Source: Caenorhabditis remanei
Lineage: Eukaryota > Nematoda > Chromadorea > Rhabditida > Rhabditidae
Length of the DNA stretch: 64,000 nt
Direction: 5' to 3'
Assembly: GCF_010183535.1 (NCBI RefSeq)
Contig: NC_071332.1
Span: 19,468,001-19,532,000, forward strand
Below are positions 1 through 11,400 of the stretch, piece by piece. The position numbers were made by a program, and so were the translations under genes. The first letter of the stretch is position 1; each line of letters opens with the position of its first letter. The notes under the pieces were generated by a model. It had not been told where the DNA came from and searched no databases. It saw only the letters and a program-made list of their open reading frames with translations.

Positions 1-245
1 TTTGAGCTCATTTTAGTGTATTATTCGCGAAAAAAAAACGGAAAAATCGAAAAATGAACATCGACACTAAAAATTGTCGATTTGAGCTGTTTCTGACAGA
101 GTTTTCAGGAATTTATACTGATTTTCGGCTCAAATTCGCTAGAAATTCTTGTTTTTCACTATTTTCGGACATTTTTTGGCTCAAAAAATCCAAATTTTCA
201 CTCAAAAAGTCAATATTTCGCCTCCAAATCCCAGTCTTCTTCCAG
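1..245. other. Non-coding sequence upstream of first SDR exon
   Basis: The stretch is A/T-rich with repeated GAAAATC and ATTTTC words, the same texture as the introns that follow. It ends in the pyrimidine-rich acceptor TCTTCTTCCAG at 235-245. I read it as intron of the dehydrogenase gene whose first exon lies to the left of the window. No coding frame here is convincing. Confidence 0.6.
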
Positions 246-3200
246 CTCGACACAATCCGGTACAAAATACGATTTACACGAAGATTTGGCGGGAAAAACG
301 TACATTGTCACTGGAGCGACGTCAGGAATCGGACAAGCGACGGCCGAAGAGTTGGCGAAGAGAAATGCACGAGTTATTATGGCATGTCGGAATCGAGAGA
401 AATGTGTTCAAGTGAGAAGAGATATTGTGTTGAATACAAGGAATAAACAGGTGAGATTTATGACACGAAAATCGACAAAAAGTGGTAAAAATTACGAAAA
501 AGTGAAGAAAATAGCACGATTTTCGGTTGAAAACGCCATTTTCTGATTGAAAAAGTGAAAAATCGCTGAAAATCACCCTAAAATCCGATTTTTGGACATC
601 CGGACGATCAGACACACAGATAGACTAATTTTACCTGAAAAACGGCTGCAAATAGGTGATTTTTGGCTGAAAATTCATAGTTTTGGACATCCGGACGGAG
701 GAACAGACTTACAGACAGTCCGGAGTCAAAAATTGAGTAAAAATAGCATTTTTCTGTGGTTTTTGGGCTGAAAAAATCGAGTTTTTGGACATTCGGACGA
801 ACAGACGAACAGATGGACAGCTCGGACATGAAAATCGGCTGAAAATATCTGAATTTCTATAGTTTTTTACTCAGAATTCGTTTTTCGGACATCCGGACAG
901 ACAGACACGCACACAGATTGATCGTCTATCTGTCTGTCTGATCGACCGGATGTCCAAAAATGGTGTTTTTGGGTGATTTTCATCGATTTTTCACTTTTTC
1001 AGTCAGAAAATGGCGTTTTCAGCCAAAAAACCGCAGAAAAAAATGCACTTTTATTTCAATTTTTCGAGTTTTCAGGTATTTTTACTCAATTTTTCACAAT
1101 TTTTTTTTCGCAGGTGTACTGTCGTCAATGTGATCTCGAGGACTTTGACAGCATCCGGACGTTCGTTCAGAAATTGTCAAAAGGGAAATTCGAATTGGAT
1201 CGAATCGATGGAATTGTTCATAATGCGGCGATGATGCAGAGTGAGAGACACGTTAATAAGGTTATTTTCAGATTTTTTCACTCAAAACTAGAATTTTTTT
1301 GAAAAATCTGTATTTTTCAACTATTTCCAAGCTAAAAATCTGATTTTTCGTTCATTTTTGACCTAAAATCCCTATTTTTAACATTTTTGCGTTTTCGAAG
1401 CTGAAAATTTCAATTTTTCTCATTTTTTCGCTCAAAGGGCGAATTTTCAATGAAAAATCGATGGTTTTCATCCAATTCTCGGTCAAAATGGAATTTTTGG
1501 GTCAGCTCATTTTGGACCCAAAATTCCATTTTCTCCGGGGTTTGAAGATATATTTTTGTGTAAAATCCATATTTTTCACTGAAGGGAGCTGAAAATCCCA
1601 ATTTTAGCTCGAATCCCAGCTCTAAACTCGAATTTCGTGCCAAAAAATCTGATTTTTAGCTCAATTTTTGACTCAAAACACTAATTTTTGATGGAAAATC
1701 GATGTTTTTCACCCATTTCGAAGCTAAAAATTTGATTTTTAGCATATTTTTGACCCAAAATTCCATTTTTGACGTGAAAAACTCGAGTTTTGGAAAACTT
1801 TTTGTGTACAAATCATATTTTTCATCCATAAGGAGTGAAAATTTCAATTTTAGCTCAATGTTTGACTCGAAACACTAATTTTTGATGGAAAATCATATTT
1901 TTCAATCATTTTCAAGCTAAAAAACTGATTTTTAGCTCATTTTCGCTAATTTTTGACCCAAAATCCCCTTTTCTTCGCAAAAATTCGTATTTTTCACAGC
2001 AAAACCATCAGAAAATGACCTGTTTGTCGATTTCAAGCTGAAAATTTTAATTTTAGCTAATTTTTCTGCTCAATACTCAATTATCAAATGAAAAATCGAC
2101 ATTTTCACCCATTTCCAAGTTGAAAATCTCATTTTTAGCTTATTTTTGATTTAAAAATCCATTTTCTCTAATTTCTAACTCTATTTTTCTCTGTTTTTAT
2201 GCAAAAATCCGTGTTTTTGTAGCAATACCATTAAAAACAACCTGTCGGTCAATTTCAAGCTGAAAATTTCAATTTTAGCTATTTTTTGACTGAAAACTCG
2301 ATTATTAAATGAGAAATCGATTGTTTTCATCCATTTCCAAGCTAAAAAACTGATTTTTTAGCTCATTTTTTGGCTCAAAATTCCATTTTCTCCATTTTTG
2401 ACGTAAAAAAATCCGTGTTTTGGAGAACTTTTTTTGTGTACAAACCATATTTTCATCCGTAAGAAGTGAAAATGAGCTAAAAATCTGATTTTTAGCTCAT
2501 TTTTTGGCCTCAAAAAGCTAATTTCAAAATAAATTCCGTTTTCGAAGTTGAGAATTTTGATTTTAGCTCAATTTTTGACTCAAAACACTAATTTTTGATG
2601 AAAAATCATATTTTTCAACCATTTCCAAGCTAAAAACTGAATTTTTTGCTCATTTTCGCTAATTTTTTTTTCCGTTTTTTTGCAGGACGGAATCGAGAAA
2701 ACGATCGCCACAAACCACTTGGGAAGTTTCTTGCTCACGGGACTCCTCCTCGACAAACTTCTGAATCAAACGAATCCCGTTCGAATTGTATTCCTGAATT
2801 CGAATATAATCGATAGGAAATGTGATTTGAATTTGGGAGATTTCAATTCAGAAGGCGCCAAAAAATTCGACGGATATGAAGTGTATAAACACTCTAAACT
2901 CGCATCGGCTCTTTTTTCGAAAGAACTTTCCGAAAGACTCAAAGAATCGAATATCAATGTGATTGTTGCCGATCCGGGAAGGACGAAATCCAATTTGTCC
3001 GCTCAAATGGATGGGCAGACGTTCTTTTTGAGTCGGTGGTTGCTGAAAATTGTTAGGTACGCTCTTTCGAGCAAATTAGTTGGGGAAAATGGCTGAAAAT
3101 AGTGAAAAATCGCAGAAAATCGGCATAAAATGGCCTAAAATCGCTAAAAATTGGCTTAAAATCGCTGAAAACAAATACAGATAGACCAATTACACCTGAA

Positions 3201-4929
3201 AATAGGTCGATTCCGGTGATTTTCGGCTGAAAAATTGAGGTTTTGAACATGCGGACAGACAAACAAACATTCAGACATCCCGGAGAGATAATTGGAGTTT
3301 TATAGTGTAAAATGGACCAAAAACTGTCGAAAATCTTGAAAAATTGAAGAAAATAGGACGATTTTGCCTGAAAGCACCATTTTCGGACGTCCGGACGATG
3401 AGACAAACAGATAGACCACTTGGGGACTCAGAAATTATAAATTTGGACATCCGGACAGACAGACAGACATGCGGACCGAGAAATATTCAAAATTTCAAAA
3501 AGAAGAGCGTTTTGAGCTTCATAATCTCCAAAATTCGACAGAAATCGCGCCAATTTTTAAAGGTTTACAACTGGAATACCGAATTTCAGACATCCTGATG
3601 ATCAGACAGATAGATAGACTAATTTTACCTGAAAAACGGCTGAAAATAGGTCGATTACGGTCATTTTTGACCGAATCACCTGTAGTGTAGGACATCCGGA
3701 TGAACAGACAGACAGACAGACATACAGACAGTCCGGAGTCAAAAATTGAGTAAAAATAATGTGTTTTTGCAGTTTTTTGGGCAGAAAAATCGAGTTTTTG
3801 GACATTCGGACGAACAGACGAACAGATGGACAACTAGAAATTGGATAAAATCGCTGAATTTTTGCAATTTTTGGCTCAAATCTAGTCAAAAATGTGATAA
3901 TTAGCTTAAAATAATCCGGAAACAGGAACATACAGACCGACGAAAAGTCAAAAGTGGGATGATTTCTGTCGAAATCAGGCTGAAAATGCATAAAATAGGA
4001 CATTCGGACTAACAGACAGACGTGAACACTTAAAAATTTAGTTTTTGAAGTTTTCTGCTGGAAAAAAGCGTTTTTGGAACTAAAAAGTTTGACAAATCGG
4101 CAAAAATAGCTCAATACTTATCTGAAAACCCTGATTTTAAGTCTAGAAATGTGGAAAGTTGTAAAAATACGGTGAAAATCATCTATTCTTAATTTTGCAG
4201 TTTCGGAATGGGCGAACGACGTACAGAGAAAGCGGTTCGACCGGTTCTCTACGCTCTGTGTGATCCGGAGACTGTCGATGAGAACGGATTGTTTATTGAG
4301 TGAGTTAAGGACACGTCACCGTAGTTTCGGAGGCAATTTCTTATCAGTTTTCTCGTGATTTCTGCACTTTTTTCTTCGATTTTTTACCGACATTCGGTAT
4401 GAAAATCGCGATTTTAGCCAAAAAATCGCTGAATTTTGGTAATTTTCGACCGGTTTTTGATGAAAATCTATCTCAAAATCACACTTCTAGCTTAAAACTG
4501 ACATTTTAAGGCCAAAAATGACCGAATTTTGATATTTTTGGCTGGAAATTGATCCAAATATACATTTTTTAGCCTGAAAATGACTGATTATCAAGGATTG
4601 TTATTGATTTCAATCATTTTTTACTGAAAATTTATCCAAAAATCACTCTCTTTTTTTGCCTTAAAATGCCTGAAACTCCGCCCATTTTCAGCCGTGAACG
4701 CCACGCGCAACCATGGAATGACATTGTGATGGACGCTGAAAAACGTGCGAAACTGTGGAATGTTAGTGTAAAATGGAGTCGTTTGGGAGATCATTTGAAA
4801 CAAATGAAACACGAATTAGGAGAGGCGGCAATTCAAATTTCGAATGAAAGCGGAGACAAATTGACTGTGGAAACGGCGACGGCTGGAGGAGGCGAAGGAA
4901 GAAGTTGGAAGACGTTGTGGTTGTGGTAG
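246..4929 (+). CDS. Short-chain dehydrogenase/reductase, retinol-dehydrogenase-like (5' partial)
   Basis: NAD(P)-dependent oxidoreductase of the classical SDR family, closest in pattern to retinol dehydrogenase/WW-oxidoreductase-like enzymes; the substrate cannot be told from sequence. Exons: 246-450, 1114-1260, 2686-3056, 4201-4299, 4692-4929 (stop TAG). All junctions are GT/AG and keep frame; the 1260 donor (GTTATT) is weak. Seen motifs: the cofactor loop TGATSGIG at 310-333; a DxIVHNAA stretch in exon 2 in place of the usual NNAG; NHLG in exon 3; the catalytic YKHSK (YxxxK) at 2884-2898; and a following PG motif. The frame is open back to 246 with no ATG, so the N-terminus is off the window. 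Four introns, up to 1.4 kb, are full of GAAAATC/GATTTTT low-complexity sequence and GACATCCGGACAGACA repeats. The family is certain; the exact member is not. Confidence 0.88.
560..950. repeat. CCGGAC/GACA minisatellite in SDR intron
   Basis: Repeated phrases of the form TTTTTGGACATCCGGAC followed by GACAGACA or GAACAGACAGAC, in both orientations, spaced by A/T-rich GAAAATC text. The same vocabulary fills 3180-4030, 5680-6030, 10800-11420 and 11940-12500. Confidence 0.75.
3180..4120. repeat. CCGGAC/GACA minisatellite in SDR intron
   Basis: Long run of GGACATCCGGAC, ACAGACAGACAG and GACATTCGGACG phrases within the third visible SDR intron. One stretch (about 3600-3835) repeats the 600-830 segment nearly word for word, so the array seems to have grown by segment duplication as well as by short tandem steps. 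Confidence 0.75.
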
Positions 4930-5419
4930 AATATAGGAAATTTGGGCGATTTTTGACTGAAAAAAACTGAATTTTTGAGCCAAAAATGTTGATTTTTGAC
5001 TGAAAATTGGCGATTTCTGATCAAAAACATGACTTTTAGCTCGAAAATATTGAATTTTCCGCTTGAAATCATCAATTTTAAGCTGAAAATTATGTTTTTT
5101 GACCAAAAATTTCTAATTTTCAGTCAAAAAATCGAGAATTTGAGGTAAAAATTGACATTTTCAGCCAAAAATTCCCAATTTTTCCGAAAAATCTCCTTTT
5201 TTGTAGTTTTTGTAGTCTTTTTTCTCCGTTTTTCTAGATTTTTAGGTCTCTTTTTCGTTATTTTTTGAACTTTTCGCTTGTTTTTGTGTCTTTTTTCTAA
5301 TAAAATGTTGATTTTCAGCCGATTTCTCTTGATTTTTATGCATTTTCGGTGATTTTTCCCGTTCAATTACTCCATTTTCCCCTTCTTTTTTTGTCCATCT
5401 GTGTATCCTGTGTATCCAG

Positions 5420-8400
5420 ATGTCCCTCATCTCTCTATTCATCAATGCGGGACTGAGTGCTGGCGGAGCGGTCGTCTGTTATCGATTGATTTTAGATTAT
5501 ATTCCGATTTTTATTGCACGGAAAATGTATGGAAATGATCAGTGTAAAGTGAGTTTTTTTATGGGTTTTCAGGTTATTTTCAGTCGTTTTTGGCTGAAAA
5601 TCTGAGTTTTTCAGCTTAAAAATGACGGAAAATCCTACTTTTTCACTATTTTTAACTAAAAACTTGGTTTTAAGCTTATATAGCGGACATCCAGACACCC
5701 GGACACACCTACAGACATTTTGACACTTCATTAGTCATTTTTGCTCATTTTCGGATCCAAAATTCCCATTTTTCACTATTTTTGGTCTTAAAACCTGATT
5801 TTATCCCAATTTTCTGGACATCCTGACACACAGACACACTGACAGACTTTAAAAACACCGAAAATCAGCTATTTTCGGACATCTGGACACACAGACAGAC
5901 ATCTGAACATCAAAATTCAAAAATGCACAAAAAGTTTACTAAAATCGCAAAAAAATGATTGAAATCAATTGGAAATTTTGATAAATTTTCGATTTTTGTG
6001 GACATCCGGACATCCCTACAGACGTTTTGACCCTCCTGAAGTCATTTTTGCTCATTTTCGCATCCACAGTTCCCATTTTTCACATTTTTCGGGCATCTAG
6101 ACGTCAGAATTCAAAAATACCTGAAAATAGACGACAAATACACCGAAATTCGTCAAATTTCCGTTTTTCTGTCTATTTTTGCAATTTTTGTGGACATCCG
6201 GACATCCGGACACACCTACAGGCCAGAGTTGCATGGAAGTGAAAATTTCTTATCCGGAAGTCGGAAGTCGGAAGTGAATTTTCTTATCTGGAAGTCGGAA
6301 GTCGGAATGATAAAAATGCCCGGAAGTCGGAAGTCGGAATTCCATGCAACTCTGCTACAGACCAGAGTTGCATGGAATTCGGACTTCCGACTTCCGGGCA
6401 TTTTTTCCATTCCGACTTCCGATTTCCGACTTCCGGATAAGGAATTTTACTTCCGACTTCCGCCATTCCATAACTGTGGAATTTTCGAAAAGTATATTTT
6501 GCAGAAATACAAGGAAAAATGGTCTAAAAGGAGAGAAAATAGGCTTTTCTTCAGCCAAAACCTAATTTTCCACTGATTTTCGCGAATTTTATGATTTTTC
6601 TTTTGGAGTTTTTGAAAGTTTGAGAAAAAATCTAATTCCGACTTCCGACTTCCGGGCGTTTTTTCACTTCCGACTTCCGTCTTCCGGATAAGGAAAATCA
6701 CTTTCGACTTCCGACTTCCGGATAAGAAATTTTCACTTCCATGCAATTCTGCTACAGACTTCAAAATGCTCCGAAAATTTGCTAAATTTCCGATTTTCTG
6801 GACATCCGGACAACCGGACATACCTAACCTCCCCTCTCACAACCGTATCTTCATTTTCAGGTCTCAAATGCTCCAGTGCCTGAACCAATGGGAGTAATCT
6901 GTGCAGCAGTATATCTCATTGTAATGTTCATGTTTATTCCCGTCCCTTTCTTCGAATGGATCGGAATGGAGTCAACTGAGTTTCCCTATGCGAAACTCCT
7001 TGCAATTCTCTCCGGACTCATTTCGATTTCGACGGCGATTCTGTTGGGATTCGCTGATGATATGCTTGATTTGAGATGGAGACACAAATTGTTGTTTCCC
7101 ACGTTGAGCTCGTTGCCCCTGTTGATGGTTTATTATGTTTCAGGTGGGAAAAATTTGGGAAAATCACTGGAAAATATGTTAAAATCGGTCAAAATCGATG
7201 AGAAACGGCAAAAAATTGATGGAAATCGGTTAAAATTGATGAAAAATTAGCTAAAATTGGTCAAAATCGGTTGAACTCGGTCAAAACTGACTGAAAATAT
7301 CAATTTTTCCAAATAAGTTAACAGTTAAGTTAACGACTGAAAAATCAGTCAAAACTGACCGGAAATTGCTGATTTTTCGCTGAAAATGAGGAGAATCGCT
7401 GATTTTCATTATTTATAAAAATCGGCAAAATCAGTGAAAATCGCTGAAAAATCGGTTGAAATAGATGAAAAATAAGCTAAAATTCGTCAAAATTGACTAA
7501 AAATTGCTAATTTTCGAGATTTTTGTAATTGAAATTTAAGCTGAAATCAGTCAAAACTGACTGAAAATCTCAATTTTTCGAAAAAAACCTCATTTTTTGA
7601 CTGAAGTTGGCTGAAAATAACTGAAAAATCGGTCCAAAATTTCCCGAAAATTGCTGATTTTTTGCTGAAAATGAGCGGAAATCAGTGAAAAACGGCCGAA
7701 AATCGAAAATTTTCAGAATTTTTCATTTAAAAAATTGGTTTAAAACTCATTTTTGACTGAAATTTACTGAAAAAGTATGAAATTAGTAAAAAATCAGAGT
7801 TTTCTGTCGAAAATAAGCGAAAAAATGAGAAAAATCGATTCAAATTGGTCAATGATGACTGAAAATCTCAAAATTGCAAGTTTCAGAGCTAAAAATAGTT
7901 GAAAACGAGTCTAAATTTTGAATTTTCGAACCCAAATTACCTTTCTTAACTGAAAAAGCTTCCAGACCGCATTTTTGACACATTTTGACTGAAATTTCGA
8001 TAAAAATTGTGCTGAAAATCAGAAAATCGGTCCATATTTTGAATTTCTGATCAATTTCCTATCATTTTCACTGGTTTTTCGATAAAAATCGACCGATTTT
8101 TCACAAATTTAACAATTTTGCGGACACGGGACACACAGATATCTTCATTTTTGCAGGCAACTCAACTACAGTAATCGTTCCATCAATCGTCCGCCACCTC
8201 ATCCATCCGATAGCCGTCCTTCCGATCACTATTAATATCTCATTCATTTATTACATTTTTATGGGAATGGTCATTGTGTTCTGCACGAATGCTATCAATA
8301 TTTTGGCGGGTACGGTATCTTACTAGGGAATGGTCATGGAGTCAGTGTGGAGGGATGTCACTTATATCGTTGGAAACCTGAGAAAACGCTGATTTCAAAT

Positions 8401-11400
8401 ATATATGTTCAGTTATGTCCCTTGAGGTCTGGTATTCGAGAAAAACGAGGTCAAAGTTCGTAAAAATGACAATTTTTCATTAAAAAAATTTGGCGGTGTT
8501 GACCCCCGTTTTCTCGACCATCAGACTTCCAGGGCAAAAACTGAATATATATTTGAAATCAGCGGTTTCTCAGCTTTCTAATGATATAGGTCACCTGCAG
8601 CAGAGTTGCATGGAATTACGACTTCCGACTTCCGGGCATCTTTATTATTCCGACTTCCGACTTCCGGATAAAAAATTTTCACTTCCATGCAACTCTGACC
8701 TGCAGGCCTTCCCATGTTAGAAGTGGCCACAGCTCCAGGGGTGTGCGGAACGGAATTCGGAATTCCGAAAAATTCCGAAAATCGGCTCATTTTCGGAACG
8801 GAATTCCGATCGGAATATTCCGAAAAAAAAAATTCGGAACGGAATTCCGATCGGAATATTCCGAACACAAATTTTCGGAATGGAATTCCGATCGGAACGT
8901 TCCGAAAAAATTCGGAATGGAAGAGAAAGTACTGTATTAAAGGCGCATGCGCACTTTTCATGACGGGTCTCGAACAGATTTTTTTCCGCAGTTTTCAGGC
9001 GGTTTTTTTTAAATTTTCGTCTTTTCGCTGTGTTTTTTAAACAAAAAAACGGTTTTCAGCATTCGATATGGGTAAATGGGACAATCTGTTGAAAAAAAAA
9101 TTCCGAAAGTCCGAAAATCGGAATATTCCGACATTCCGAAAGTCCGAAAATCCGAAATTCGGACAATTCCGAAATTCCGGTATTCCGAAAATCCGAAATT
9201 CGGAATAGTCCGAGATTCCGAAAGTCCGAAAATTTGAAATTCGGACGATTCCGAAATTCCGAAATTTTGAAACTCGGACATTTTTTAGTGTCCGAAATTC
9301 CGAAATTTTCCTGTCCGCACACCCCTGCACAGCTCAAAGATTACTGTATCCATTGTTTATAGGAGTCAATGGATTGGAAAGTGGACAATCACTGGTGATC
9401 TCCGCGTCGGTTAGCTTGTTCAATTTTGTGCAGGTAGGTGGTCATATGGACATACGGACAGACATTCGGACATAAAAAATGAAGAAAATTCGCTGAATTT
9501 CCGTAAAAATGTTACTTTTTTCAATTTTTCCGATTTTCTGGACATCCGGACATCCGGACAAATATACCAATTTTGTGATTTATAGCCAAAAGTTCACTTT
9601 TTGGACATCCGGCAACTCTGAAATTGTGCCAAATTTCTGTTTTTTGTCAATTTTCCCAAACTTTACTGGATCAACATTTTTTAAAGCTAAAAATCGACGT
9701 TTTCTGACTGAAAATCGACTTTTTTCTCGGAAAATGGACTTTCCTGGCTGAAAATCTATATTTTTAAGCTGAAAATCGACATTTTTTGACTGAAAATCGG
9801 GGGTTTTTGGATGAAAATCGACGGTTTTTTGGATGAAAATTGACTTTTTTTAAAGCTAAAAATCGACGTTTTCTGACTGAAAATCGACTTTTTTCTCGGA
9901 AAATGGACTTTCCTGGCTGAAAATCTATATTTTTAAGCTGAAAATCGACATTTTTTGACTGAAAATCGGGGTTTTTGGATGAAAATCGACGGTTTTTTGG
10001 ATGAAAATTGACTTTTTTTAAAGCTAAAAATCGACGTTTTCTGACTGAAAATCGACTTTTTTCTCGGAAAATGGACTTTTCTGGCTGAAAATCGATATTT
10101 TTAAGCTGAACATCGACTTTTCTGGCTGAAAATAGTAATTTTTGGCTGAAAATCTACATCCGGACATCCGTATGTACGGACACACCGATAGACCGATTTC
10201 CGCCCTAACAGACATCCGGACACCCTTCTTTATTTTTTCAGATCTACCGATTCGGGACTGAAAATACAACAGGATTCTGGCATCATATCATCTCGTTGTA
10301 CTTTTTACTCCCATTCACTGCATGCACCGCCGTTTTGTTTTATTTCAATAAGGTATGCGTGGCCTAGGATCCGTCGACTCGGCCATCGTGATATTTCAGC
10401 ACGAAAATGACGTCATTCCAGTTTAAACAAGTGCTACCGTAATACTTTAACGAGAAAAATTTGAATTTAATTCAATTTTTGACAATTTCAATCGATTTTT
10501 GATGGTTTTTCGGCTGAGAATGGCTGATTTTCATCGATTTAAAGCCTAAAATCATCTGAAAATCTTTAATTTTTGCAGTATCCATCGCGAGTATTCGTCG
10601 GTGACACATTCTGCTATTGGTCTGGAATGACACTAGCCGTCGTATCGATTTTGGGACATTTCAGCAAGACTTTGATGCTTTTCTTCATTCCACAGGTAAT
10701 GAGCCCGAAAATTTGGACAAAAAATCTCGAATTTTGACACAAAATCCTTCAGAAATGCCATTTTTTGCTGAATTTTGGATTCGAAATCCCGATTTCGACT
10801 TAAAATCTCAAATTGGACATACAGACACACCGACAGACAATTTGACACTTTTTTCACTCATTTTGCACAATTTTCGATCCAAAAACGCCATTTTTCACTA
10901 TTTTTGGACATCCGGACACACAGACAGACATCTGTACATCACAATTCAAAAATACCTTTTAAAAAAGTTGACTAAAATAGCAGAAAAGTGGCTGAAATCA
11001 GTCGAAAATTTAATTTTCCGTTTATTCTGGACATCCGGACACACAGACATACCGACAGACCTCAAAAATACTGAAAATTAGCTGAATTTCCGGTTTTTCT
11101 GGACATCCGGACATCCGAACACACAGACAGACATTTTGACACTTTTTCCACTAATTTTTCACAATTTTGGATCCAAAATTCCCATTTTACACAATTTTCG
11201 GACATCTGGACACACAGACAGACATCTGGACATCAGAATTCGAAAATACCTAGAAAGTTGACTAAATTCGCCGAAAAATGACTGAAATCAGTCGGAAATT
11301 TTGATGAATTTCCGTTTTCTGGACATCCGGACACACAGACAAACATGTGGACTGTCTGAAACTCGAAAAAATGCTGAAAATGTCAAAATTTGGACATCCG

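Noticed and set aside
54..829. Open frames of 70-130 codons on both strands at the left edge
   Set aside because: They are low-complexity readings of GAAAATC/GATTTTT intron text, or overlap the SDR exon in another frame; none has a domain or splice support.
8578..9337. Several overlapping 90-127-codon frames on both strands
   Set aside because: Translations of the ATTCCG word array inside the MITE at 8736; repetitive and present on both strands.
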